A DNA stretch of 64,000 nucleotides from Paraconiothyrium sp. Pb-2020. Its lineage: Eukaryota; Ascomycota; Dothideomycetes; Pleosporales; Didymosphaeriaceae. The notes below the pieces were generated by a model. It made no database searches. It was given only the letters and a program-made list of their open reading frames with translations, and was not told the DNA's origin. Position 1 is the first letter of the stretch; every line of letters starts with the position of its first letter. Shown here piece after piece: positions 1-9,603 of this stretch. Made by a program: the position numbers and the translations under genes. The stretch covers positions 3,577,286-3,641,285 of the forward strand of contig JAJUBI010000004.1 in NCBI GenBank assembly GCA_022419385.1, given 5' to 3'.

Positions 1-1374
1 AAGGAGCTCAGTGCTCTCGAAACGGCCCATTGGAGTCAATTCGCGAGTGCGGCACGCGCAAACGAGCTTCGAAAGATCAGTCAACTGAATCGAGTTCGCT
101 TCCCTAATGGCAGGGCCAGGCGCCATGACGCGACATGGTTGAGTGACGGATGGGAGACCATGTATAAAACGTTTATCAAAGACGTCGCAGATGCATGCCA
201 AGCGACTATGGACCTGATGATTCTGGATAACAATCGATTGACGTACGCTTTACGGATGTATTCTAAAGGTTTTGCGGAGTCGGCTGCCAACAGTCCTAAA
301 AGACTCGAAATGGTTTGCAATGGATTCTGGAAGTCCGAAACCAAGGCCCAGAGCGATGGGACCGCATCTATGACACGCCGCTTCCATGACTACATACAAC
401 TCGATACATTAGAACCAAGTTTTATCCAGGCCCGCCCGGACACGGTTAGAAACGAGCATTCTGAGTACCTATCAAAACTATTAAACCGGGAGGAACCTCA
501 TAAAGTAGCCGATGACGAGCTAGTGGTTCTCGGTATCGCGGCTGTGGTGCACGCAATAGATAAACAACAGGCAGACCAACATGCAGACCAACATGCAGAC
601 CAATCACGGCAGTCCTTCTCCGGCGGTTTCGCCCTTACTTCAGTCGATATACAAATGGCTCGTGCTGGTCTACGGGGTAATGTTGCTCGTCCGCGAAGAT
701 GTTGGCTTTTGCCATACCTCTTTGCTTTCGGCACAAGAGCTCACGACTTCCTTGCGGTACTTCAAGAAGAGCGATCAGACTCCAGCAATACTACACAATT
801 CTGCGTATACTTCCTCGACAGCCACCCCCGACTTTGGGATCATGTTCGTGAGTCGCGACTCGATATATTCAAGCAAGTAGAAGCCGTCGCCCACAGCTTG
901 AACTGGACAAGTCAACGTAACTCCGATAACAGAATTGAATTCCGCTCAAAACCGAGATATGTGAGGGTGGCGCAGCAAAAAGGTGGGAAGGCATGCCCCT
1001 ACCATACGATAATGAATGCGTGGATCCTTGCCCTCGGTCTGACACCGAATATAAAACCTAGATTTGATTTTGCTGAAAACGGTGTGCTCATTTCAGAGCT
1101 CCGCCAAATGGTCCGATTTGCTCTCGCAGGGCTGCTCGATTGGAAAACTTTGGTTGCATGGATGTTTGCAAGAGATCTCACAGTTGAGAAAGAGATAGAC
1201 AAGGTTCCGCTAGACAGAAGATTTGACGCGACCATCGAGCAAACAAACATTGAACGTCTCAAAGAAAATCTTGAAGCGATCATAGACGTAGACGACCTGC
1301 CCTTGGAGTTCGCAACGGAAGAACAAATACCGTATATCCACAGCAATAACGTGGATTTTACGAGGCCTTCCTGA
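1..1374 (+). CDS. Ulp1/C48-like cysteine protease family protein, 5' partial
   Basis: The frame is open from base 1 to the stop at 1372-1374, so the start lies outside the window; the first internal ATG is at 160. About 457 codons are visible. The C-terminal half carries an array typical of Ulp1/SENP (peptidase C48) folds in the right order: a His in the context RAHDFLAV (nt 742-744), an Asp in YFLDS (817-819), a Gln in AQQKGG (973-975) and a Cys in KACPYHT (994-996), followed by an NAWILALGL helix. In this family such residues form the His-Asp-Cys triad with a Gln oxyanion hole and remove SUMO or related modifiers. Assignment is by motif order only. The N-terminal half is not recognised. It could also be a non-catalytic or transposon-derived Ulp1 relative. 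Confidence 0.6.
   Translation, partial: KELSALETAHWSQFASAARANELRKISQLNRVRFPNGRARRHDATWLSDGWETMYKTFIKDVADACQATMDLMILDNNRLTYALRMYSKGFAESAANSPKRLEMVCNGFWKSETKAQSDGTASMTRRFHDYIQLDTLEPSFIQARPDTVRNEHSEYLSKLLNREEPHKVADDELVVLGIAAVVHAIDKQQADQHADQHADQSRQSFSGGFALTSVDIQMARAGLRGNVARPRRCWLLPYLFAFGTRAHDFLAVLQEERSDSSNTTQFCVYFLDSHPRLWDHVRESRLDIFKQVEAVAHSLNWTSQRNSDNRIEFRSKPRYVRVAQQKGGKACPYHTIMNAWILALGLTPNIKPRFDFAENGVLISELRQMVRFALAGLLDWKTLVAWMFARDLTVEKEIDKVPLDRRFDATIEQTNIERLKENLEAIIDVDDLPLEFATEEQIPYIHSNNVDFTRPS
571..603 (+). repeat. 12-bp in-frame tandem repeat in the Ulp1-like gene
   Basis: Two full units and most of a third of GCAGACCAACAT, coding QADQHADQHADQ. The unit is a multiple of three, so copy changes would keep the frame. 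It lies between the unknown N-terminal half and the protease-like half, probably in a linker. Confidence 0.8.
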
Positions 1375-2203
1375 CAGATTGAGGAACCAGCGTAGGGAGA
1401 CGAAGAGGAAGGGAGCTCCAGCGCGCTGAAGACGACATGGCTGATTGATCATAATTGGCTCGTGGTTAGACCTACAAACCACCAAAAGTTGTCCAGCGCG
1501 TGTGGTAAGGAAGGGAGTATCAGGAGCGATTGTGCGCGGAGGAGCAGACGGCTTCGGAAGCTGCGAGCTCAGGAAGAATTTCGGGGATATGAAGATGATG
1601 GGGCAAATTTCCTCACGTTGTCTTGTTCGTATCACTTTGGGTATAGATGCGCTTCTCATAGCCTCGGCTCTTGCTTTCCTTTCGCTTCGCGCGTGCTTGT
1701 ATAGATCTTGTTTCGATATCACGAGTTCCTTTCCGACCAAGGCCAGCAAATACGTGATTGCAATGCGACATGTGAGCAGACCGACGCAACGCAGCAAGAC
1801 GAGCGTCAAAGTTGGATTCGTGAACACGGGAAGCTAAGATGCGTGGTGATACTACTGGGTAGTATTTATACGTCTGAACTCAAGTGCTGAAAGCAAAGAG
1901 CTTAACAATGGACAATTGGAGGATCCGCTCTATGCCTGTCGTCAGCCGGGGAAGCTCTTCCCCTTCAGGAGCCCATGGTGACCCCCTCTCGTATACTTCG
2001 CAACACAATGTCTTCGGCAGGTCTTACTAACAATTGCTTCTATGCTCAAATTGGTATCTAAGAAATCATACTACTAATCCTTCAGCTTCACTGTTCTCTA
2101 CCTCCTTCCCTCCTAGCAATGCCCCCAACAACTCTACAATACCGAAAAGAGCGTCTCCGGTAGGCACGGTGCATATAGTGAGGAAAGAAGGTAATTCCAT
2201 TCC
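1375..2203. other. Intergenic, no gene supported
   Basis: Downstream of the Ulp1-like gene and downstream of the convergent MFS gene. Open frames here (longest about 200 codons, minus strand, overlapping the upstream gene) lack recognisable domains. Confidence 0.5.
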
Positions 2204-3822
2204 TCACTCCTTCCTCTTACTCACCCTCGGCAAAGTCCACCAAAACACCATCATCGCCCCATACAACCCAATACACACCGGATGCAAGACCCACGTCCCC
2301 GTTGCCTGCGCCAGGATACCTGTCGTAAACGGCGCAACCGCACCACCACTACTGCCAGCACCACCAATAAACCCAATCGCCGTTGTCTGCACATGCCTCG
2401 GCATCAAACGACTGAAAATAGTTTGCGCACAAGGATACACCGGCCCAATCAGCAAGCCGAGTAAAGAGACAGCTACCGCATCTCCGATGACGTTGGGGAC
2501 GAGCCAGACGAGAAGCTGCAAGCCCGCGGTGCCGATAGTCAGTGCAGTGACGAATGTTTTCTCGCCGATGCGCGGAGCAAGATGTGTGAGGACGAAGCGG
2601 CCGAGGGTAATACCGCCCCAGAAGCCCGCAGCCACATAACCCACTCTACTCGGATCGCCATCGCGGTAGTTGATCAAGAAAGAAATAACCCAGCCGGAGA
2701 TACTCACTTCGGCGCCTTGGTACGCGAAGATGAAGAGCGCGCCGAATATGGTGACGCGGTTTTGCAGCGCCAACTTTAGGTTCTTGGACTTGGATTCTGG
2801 GCTCTCGGACGCGGCCTGCTGGGTAGCGGTGCGCTGTAAAGAGGAAAGGAGTGTTTGCGGTTGGTCTTCGCGGTAGGACCAGAAGGCCCAGCCGGCGAAG
2901 AGCATGCAGCATATCCGGAGGCCAACGCAGATGAAGTAGAACCGCGACCAGAGGATGCCTCGTGAGGCCATCGCCGTACCAATGATAGGTGCTACAATAC
3001 CACCTAACCCGTAACTCCCGTGAGCGGCGCCGAGAATGGCGCTGGGTGGGTGCAGGTTTGCGCAGAAGACGTTATTCAGTGCGAGCGACGTCGCAGCGCC
3101 GTAGCCCAGGAGAAAGAAAGACACCACCACCGCGGCATACGGTGGGGTGGCGACGAGCATCACGTACGCAGCCAGCAGGACGATCTCGGAGAAGATGAGC
3201 GTCCTCGCGCGCCCAAGTTTGCCCAGCGTTGTGTTGCAGAAGAACGCCGCGATGATGAAGCCTGCTGCGTTGCCGACGAAGACCATGGACATGATTGCAT
3301 ACCCGATGTGGTAGTATTCTTCCATGTAGGGAATCAAAGCACCAACGACTACAGTCCACTGTCAGCCGTCCCATCTTACTATCACAACACACATGGCAAG
3401 TCAAACTTACCAGAGTCATTGATCCCATTCCCGAAATAAATCATACAACAGCAGAGAATCCTCCATTTGTTCATCGGCGGATTATTCCATGTCTGCATCA
3501 GCGGCACGACTTCATGCCCTGTAGGCGAGCCAGGACGGCTGTTCTCCAGCTCGTTCGGCGTGATTGGCGTTTGGGCGCCGGAGAAGAAGCCGGCGCCTGA
3601 GGATCCTTTGGGGGTTTGGGGTGCGGTGGAGGGACCATTGTAGCGTTGTCCAAAGTTGAGGTCGTCGAGCTCGATGTTGGAGGGGGCTTCTTTTATTCTC
3701 ACCGAGGAAGTGGACTTTTGGTGGGCGGCTGGGGGGCTAGTGACAGGTGGGGTGGACGTGGAGGAGGATGATTGTTGGATGTCAAAAAACCCGTGGAGGG
3801 CGGCGGACGCCATCCTGATCAC
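2204..3822 (-). CDS. MFS transporter, Bsc6-like
   Basis: Two exons, 3822-3411 and 3348-2204, with a 62-bp intron (GTAAGT..TAG) whose removal joins NDS to VVGALIPYMEEYYHIGYA. The product is 518 aa, or 515 aa if the second ATG at 3813 is used. Residues 1 to about 110 are Ser/Pro-rich and cytosolic. They are followed by about 12 hydrophobic segments, with the central loop rich in Gln, Ser and Lys. The opening motif YHIGYAIMSMVFVGNAAGF and the FCANLHPPS and AHGSYGLGG segments resemble the fungal BSC6/FucP-like branch of the major facilitator superfamily, found in the plasma or vacuolar membrane. The substrate cannot be read from sequence. An upstream palindrome cluster (4319-4354) lies about 0.5 kb before the start. 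Confidence 0.85.
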
Positions 3823-4737
3823 TGATGGTTTTCAGCTTGGTCGGAATCAAGTTGAGTTGGAGAATTCAATTGATGAGTGCAATCACGGCAGCGACATGAA
3901 CGGGAAGAAACAATGAAGACAGCGAAGGCTACAGCTGCACTTTTCCAGACAGACCTTTGTTCGAACATGTGGTCACGATAAGCACGGTTACACGATGACT
4001 CGACCACCCACAGTCCTCCGCTGAATAATTCTTGCGGGGCAAGCCTCCAGATCTAGCGGGCCCCCAACGGGAGATGCAGACCGCTGCCGACTCTCAGCCA
4101 GTCATGCTTGCACGCTCGAACGCTTGAAAGCCGCCGTTGGAAGTTTATCCACAGAAGGAACATCGTGATGACTATCGATGAAGGTATGCCAAGATGCGGC
4201 GGCGGAAAAAGGTCAACGTTGCGAGCCCGGCTAATCTGCAACAGGAAGTCTTCCCAGCAGAAAGGAGGAAACTATACTATGATGCGGTAGTCCAGCGCGG
4301 GTAGAATTGCCTACACTAGTAACCCGGTTACACGCGTGTAGATACGCGTGTATCGCAGCTAAAGTTATTGCACCTTGTGCAAAGAAAAGCGTTTGACGTG
4401 TCATTCTGTAGATGGACAAGAAAACGAGGAGCAGTGCATAGTGGGACATACTGTCGCCACTAATAACATAGCTGTGGTTTACCAGAATCATCACGCACCT
4501 ACTCCACTCTACATGAACCCATGATTGAACGCTATGTTGCATCCGTTAATATCCTAAAAGTATACTACCCGGGTATCCTAACCAAACTCCTCCAAACTCC
4601 AACATCTACAAAAAATACTCCGCACCTTTAAACGTAGTATGATCCGTGAGCCTGAAGCCCTGCACAACCTGAACCAAAGGAGGTCTCTGGCGATAATCGC
4701 AGTACATCCACTCCACCTTCATCCTGGCACCTCCCGC
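3823..4737. other. Intergenic, upstream of MFS gene, downstream of PPG1
   Basis: No coding exon supported. It must hold the MFS promoter and the PPG1 3' UTR. It contains the palindrome cluster listed separately and a TACCCGGGTA palindrome near 4566. Confidence 0.5.
4319..4354. promoter_or_regulatory. Cluster of three adjacent palindromes with two ACGCGT boxes
   Basis: Within 36 bp lie GTAACC-C-GGTTAC (4319-4331), the perfect palindrome TACACGCGTGTA (4329-4340) and GATAC-GCGT-GTATC (4341-4354). ACGCGT occurs at 4332-4337 and 4344-4349; this hexamer is the MluI cell-cycle box bound by MBF in yeasts. Function here is inference. Confidence 0.35.
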
Positions 4738-6264
4738 CTAGAGGAAGTAGTCCGCAACTGGTTTCTTGGCTGGCATGCCTCGCGAGTCCTGCGGCGCTGC
4801 TTCAAACACCCTGTATCGTCGCCCCGGTCCGTCGCGCGGCTTTTGCATGCTCTCTCCCAGGACGGACGATAGGCGTCTGTTCTCGTCGCTGATGCCGTTG
4901 GGTCCGGCATTTGAGCCTAGAATCCAACCCCCACCGCCACCTCCACGGTCGCCATTGCTGCGCCGTTGATACCCTGCGTTGGAACCATCTTCACCAAGCT
5001 CGAGGATGGCGGCAACGTTGCCACAGCGGTAGCAGTAATTAGGCGCGGACCAGACAGTTACAATGGTCGAGTCGAACATCTCCTTGAAACCTTCCATGAC
5101 TAGCTGATGTGCGCGTGCAATAAGGCTGAGGTCGTTCTTGTAGTTGAAGCATTTTACTATGTCGGCGCCGAAGAGGAAGCCAGCTCCACGGGGAGACAAA
5201 CCCCATCCGTCGATCTCGTCGGGGTCAGACCAGAGCAAGTCGCACATGGCTCCCTCGTGTGGCACTTCTTGCTTGCGGTCGAGCAGTCTGATTTTGTCGA
5301 TCGAGTCGATCAACGGCGACAGACCACCATGTACGCAGAGGATAGCGCCAGTGTCGTTGCGCGTCGAACCGTTGGCAGATGAGGTGGCGCCCGTGCCGGC
5401 GGCGCCCGACCGCGATGGTGTAGGGCCTATTGGAGAGGAAGAGGCTGGATTGGAATTGGCCTGCGATGCGGCGCTTGATTGAGAATCTCCGTTGCGTGCA
5501 TAGCGGAACATGATCTCCCCATTGGCGTTGAGAGTCTCTATCTCAATGTCTAGTTCGGGATCAGGTAGGTCGCAGTTGACGTTATCAGCGATGGGGCCAT
5601 CGGTCGGGTCAAGCGTGGTGGCCGCACCGGTGACGAGAGCCCCCAGTGCTAGGTAATCAAACACCTCGCAGCAATACCGCCATACGTTTGCGCTGCCATA
5701 TTTCCGCAAGCACTCGTCGTAGAAGCCATACACTGTTGTAATTTGTCTCGACTCGTGGTTCCCGCGGATAAGTGTGATTCGATCGGGGTAACGCACTTTG
5801 AGGCAAAGTAATAGGAGAAATGATTCGAGAGAGTAGAAGCCTCTGTCGACGAAGTCACCTTTGTCGGTCAGTGACTGCGCAGTCGTCACATGGCGCGTAT
5901 CTTTGATAAAGCATACCCATGAAAAGATAGTTTGTGTCCGGCACATCGCCACCTACTCTGAACAATTCCATCAGATCATGGAATTGGCCGTGTATGTCAC
6001 CGCATATCTTAAAGGAAGCGCATCAGTATTGCCCATGTGTCTTGCATTTTTCATGACGTACCGTCACTGGCGCATCAACCCCGACCACGTTGCCCTCTTC
6101 TATAAGTAGCTCTCGGGCTTTATAGCATAGTTCGCGAACTTGGTTTTCTGGTATGGGGCGGCATGCGCGAAGCTGTGTAATGGCTCTAGACGATGTGAGC
6201 GTTCATGTTCCGAATCATTCGGGTGGTTTGCGTACCGATCGAGGTCGCTGCCACCGATGCTCAT
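4738..6264 (-). CDS. ppg1: PPP-family Ser/Thr protein phosphatase Ppg1
   Basis: Four exons: 6264-6236, 6185-6062, 6007-5917 and 5858-4738, with introns of 50, 54 and 58 bp; 454 aa. It is a metal-dependent phosphatase catalytic subunit with GDIHG (about residue 53), GDFVDRG (82-88), GNHE (114-117), HGG (258-260) and the SAPNYCYRCGN segment near the C-terminal third. LSPRGAGFLFG and a long C-terminal tail match the Ppg1 branch rather than Sit4/PP6 or Pph3/PP4. Yeast Ppg1 acts in glycogen accumulation and with the Far complex. An unusual insert of about 95 residues (157-251), acidic then Ser/Ala/Gly-rich, splits the catalytic core just before the CVHGG strand. The last residues are DYFL, the same type of end as PP2A-like enzymes that are methylated at Leu. 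Confidence 0.9.
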
Positions 6265-6861
6265 GGTCGCAGCTGCACCCTAGCCCACGTGGGCGAAAGT
6301 ATGCGGGAATCCGTCAACGTCGAAAGCAATTAATCCAATTTGTCGCCAGCCAAAGGCTTCAATACGCAGAGATGGTGGCGGGCGGATGGTCGCGCGGGTT
6401 GAAAGACGGGTGTGGCCTTTGAAAACTGGGTATTCGTAAGAGAAAAACGTATAAACAATAGGTGGAAGTACGTGAAGCGATTCTATCAAGCCGTAAGTCG
6501 AACCAGTAGGCAAGGTCGTGGACACAAAAGATGGTGTAGAGCGCACGCTGCAGTTCCGAACTTGGCGGGCGAGGACAGGGATCTGTCGCTATCAGCCACT
6601 TAGCGGCTTGGTATAATTCGTTACGCCAGAGGGAGGAGAGCTTGCCGGCGACACCAAACCCAGCTACCCGCCCTGCCTTCACACTCGTCCTGGGGCCGAA
6701 CGCACGCAAAGCATCTCAATTGGCTTGGTACGACCTCTCCATTACATCTGCAAGTCTGAGCAAGCCATTGACGCCGTCCAGGGCCTGCGATGCCTCCTCT
6801 GCACGCCCACTAGCCTCATACCATCATGCCTCCACACCTCCACCCTCGGTCGCGTTCGACC
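6265..6861. other. Divergent intergenic region between PPG1 and small membrane protein gene
   Basis: Holds the promoters of the minus-strand phosphatase and the plus-strand small protein. No coding exon recognised. Confidence 0.5.
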
Positions 6862-7242
6862 ATGTCGCTCTTTACCACCACTCTCGCTGTATCTTTCCTC
6901 GTAGTCGCGACGCCTCATCTCCTTCCATGCCCCGTAGACCCGCGGACCCTCGCCGACTCTTCAGACCCTGATGCTTTGTCCAGCCAGCCAAGGAGGAGGC
7001 GGAGGAGGGTGCCAAAGGACGAGACGTGCAACGATATCATGAGCGAGGAGCGGAGGAAAATCAAGGAAGCGGAAGAGTGGGCGACGCCGAAGAGGGAGTG
7101 CCCGGTGCCCAAGCCTGGTGGGCTGATTGGGCAAGTACTAGGGTTAAAGAAGACGGAGGAAGAGGAGGAGCAGCCGTCTATCACAATGCAGATCCAGCGC
7201 GCGCGGCGGAAACCAACATCGACGGATGAGGAGGGGTCATAA
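6862..7242 (+). CDS. Small conserved-looking protein with N-terminal signal anchor
   Basis: Single exon, 126 aa from the ATG at 6862; an in-frame upstream start at 6826 would add a Pro/His/Arg stretch and is less likely because it masks the hydrophobic segment. Residues 3-20 (FTTTLAVSFLVVATPHLL) form a signal peptide or single membrane anchor. A Pro/Asp region, an RRRRRR cluster near residue 45, and a charged helix follow. After these comes a CPVPKPGGLIGQVLGLKK motif, then an acidic EEEEE run. Cysteines at PCPVDP, ETCND and RECPVP might pair or bind metal. I do not recognise a characterised family. Localisation to the secretory pathway or mitochondrial membrane is inference. Confidence 0.65.
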   Translation: MSLFTTTLAVSFLVVATPHLLPCPVDPRTLADSSDPDALSSQPRRRRRRVPKDETCNDIMSEERRKIKEAEEWATPKRECPVPKPGGLIGQVLGLKKTEEEEEQPSITMQIQRARRKPTSTDEEGS

Positions 7243-7694
7243 CACTCAGATCTAGCAGGGTTGTAACATATTTGTACCCGAAAGGACGATGGGTGCCATA
7301 TGAGGCTGTATATATATAAGAAGAGCTCCTTTTCCATACAAGAGACCTTGAGGAAACTCTGTACCAATGTTGAGACAACTCTATACCATTATCGTATTTT
7401 CTTGTGCTTTCCTCATAATTATTTATATGGACGTACATGTAGAATGCGGCGACATGACTGCGGAATGATCGAAGCTTCTTGCATTGAGTGGGATACCAGA
7501 AAGCGCTCACTTTGAAGAGGCGCCTACGCAGACGGCGTCCATCCAAAGAATCCGGGAAAAGCTGCAGTTGAGAAATCACATCTACAATGCTATATAGCAA
7601 TGCCGACAGAACTGAAATAGACCATAAGTGCAAAGTTCTCATCACTGTTCTGTCACCGACTTAACTTAACTTCTCTCATGCTAATCGTACATGA
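7243..7694. other. Intergenic between convergent genes
   Basis: Short AT-richer 3' flank of the small protein and of the zinc-finger gene. No feature recognised. Confidence 0.5.
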
Positions 7695-8793
7695 TCAGAC
7701 TCTCAAAACTGAGCACTCAAGCGTGGGTCCAGCCTCAATTACATGCATGCACCTTTTGTGCCTCCTTACATTGGCTCTTCTCGCAGTGATGTATGTGCAT
7801 CCTGGAACATCGCAGCTATGTTTCACCCTCTTATGCACCGCCTGGTCATGGTCCCATAGCGTTTTGCGGTGGCGAAACATTTCCGGGCATTCTCGACAAG
7901 CATACTTGAGGTGTTCGTGTCTAGTGTGGTTCCTAAGCTGATTGTTAGCTGCATGTAGGAGTTGAAGGGCTCGCTAATGGTCTCGTTGGAGCCCTTGCCG
8001 GAGATGCGGTTGGACGGCTTACTTACTGGAGTTGTTTACGCTCGGTGAAAGTAGCTGAGCAGCCGAATTCTTCGCATTTGAATGGTCGCAAAGCGCGGGT
8101 GATTGCAATACCAGAGCTCTGACATGCTGCTCGAGTTGCAGGACTGGTATTACTTTGTGGGCTGTATTCAGATAATGATGACACATTTGTGGATTGGGAC
8201 GGATTCGTGATATGACCAAGTTCCGTGGAGTGGTCGTGGCCCGGCTCGACCAATTCCAGATTTGATATTTGGTCTAAGCAAGACGTTGTCAGCCTTGTAT
8301 GTTGATTGGATTTGGAAGAAGCGGCATCGATAGCCGTCCTCAAGACTGGGGTAACGCGTGGAGATAGTAAGGAAGCAAAATCGAGTTCGGTGGGCTCTGG
8401 CTCGTAAAGTCTGGTTGTAGGGAATTCTGACAGCGTTTCCCACACGGCCCTACCCCTGGCACTAGCTGCACGAAGATCAGAAGAGTTGTCCGAATCACTC
8501 AGGGCGCCAGCTTCAGCGACTGGTATTGATTGGATGGTGAAATTATCTAAGAGACCGAAAGAAACGTCGTTATCGTGGAAAGCTCCGAACTCGGGAAAGT
8601 CGTAGGCATGAAGATCGTCAAGTTGAAGTTCGGAAGTATCAAAAGCAGAATAAAATCCAACACCAGTATCTGATGATGAACAAGGACATGAAGACGTATA
8701 GAATAATGTGTTTCGTAAGGTTGGATTATAAAAGGACTGAATTGTGCTCTTAGCGCGAAGCCGTTCTCCGCGCCTGTCTTTACGGCTGGTTCC
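7695..8793 (-). CDS. C2H2 zinc-finger protein, probable transcription factor
   Basis: Two exons are clear: an open frame from 8793 (preceded by TAG) to 8027, and 7932-7695, joined across a 94-bp intron (GTAAGT..TTAG) that falls inside the first finger (KQLQ/NHTRHEH). Three C2H2 fingers follow each other at the C-terminus: C-x4-C-x12-H-x3-H, C-x2-C-x12-H-x4-H and C-x4-C-x12-H-x4-H. The roughly 230 residues before them are Ser/Asp/Glu-rich and acidic, as in activation regions. There is no in-frame ATG in the long exon, so a 5' exon upstream of 8793 is needed; I could not fix it. Possible joins include an acceptor at the TCTAG just before 8793. Nuclear DNA binding is inferred from the fingers. 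Confidence 0.75.
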
Positions 8794-9603
8794 CTAGACT
8801 AAGAGGCATCGAAGCATTATTTATATTCGTGTCAGATGAGGCTGAGATAGATTGATTGGACAGGAGCGAGGGGCTCACCGGTCACGCTTTTAGCACAACA
8901 ACACTTCTATTGGCTAGAAGTGCGGTCTCGTAATATATGCCTGAGGCTATCACGTGTTGCTGTACTTCTTCATGTGTAGTGAGACCGCACAGCAGATTCC
9001 CATGGCTTCGCATCAGCAGGAATGTCGTCACCATTCTGGCTCAGGAGACCACACTGGCTGAGACCGCATTGCCCCACGTATACCTTTCTGTACGTCCTAT
9101 CATTTGCTCCTAATTGCCCTGGACTCTTAGCCTCGAGGTGGAAGAGTCTACCGGTATCCTTCTGCGGAATTCGCCTTCTGTACGAATGGGTGTGAAGGAG
9201 TAAAGATGCAAGGTTGAGCTTTGCATCATGACATGAGGCAATGAGATAAGCATAATGACATAATGAAAGTAGGACAATCGTGGTACTGAGGTGTAGAATC
9301 GATTCGCGCCGGTGTATTAATGCTTCTCCTTTTGACCAGCTTTCCTTCATTATGCATGCAAAACAAATGCACCCAGATCCCCGAATGTATAACAGGAAGA
9401 ACAAGTCTTTTTCTTGCGCCAGATGCACCCCGAATCCCGAGATTTTCTCGAACACCTCGAACCCCGACGGTCTCAAACCAGCGCCGTGCAAAGAGATGAT
9501 AAAATGCAAAAGACATAACAAGCCAGCCGTGCCCTCCATCCGTAATGAAAATGCAAAAAGTCTGTCGTCGAAATCGTATCGTATCGTATCGTGTCCGTCT
9601 GCT
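8794..9603. other. Intergenic upstream of zinc-finger gene
   Basis: Should contain the missing 5' exon and promoter of the zinc-finger gene and the 3' flank of the 2EXR-like gene. Holds the decamer cluster at 8920-9069 and a short ATCGT pentamer run near 9573-9593. A 221-codon minus-strand frame here has no protein-like composition. Confidence 0.45.
8920..9069. promoter_or_regulatory. Four copies of a GAGACCRCAY decamer
   Basis: GTGCGGTCTC at 8920-8929 is the exact reverse complement of GAGACCGCAC at 8981-8990. Related copies GAGACCACAC (9045-9054) and GAGACCGCAT (9060-9069) follow. They lie 130-280 bp upstream of the zinc-finger frame. A binding-site role is inference. Confidence 0.35.

Noticed and set aside
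1210..1827. 205-codon minus-strand frame
   Set aside because: Overlaps the end of the Ulp1-like gene on the opposite strand; no domain, odd composition.
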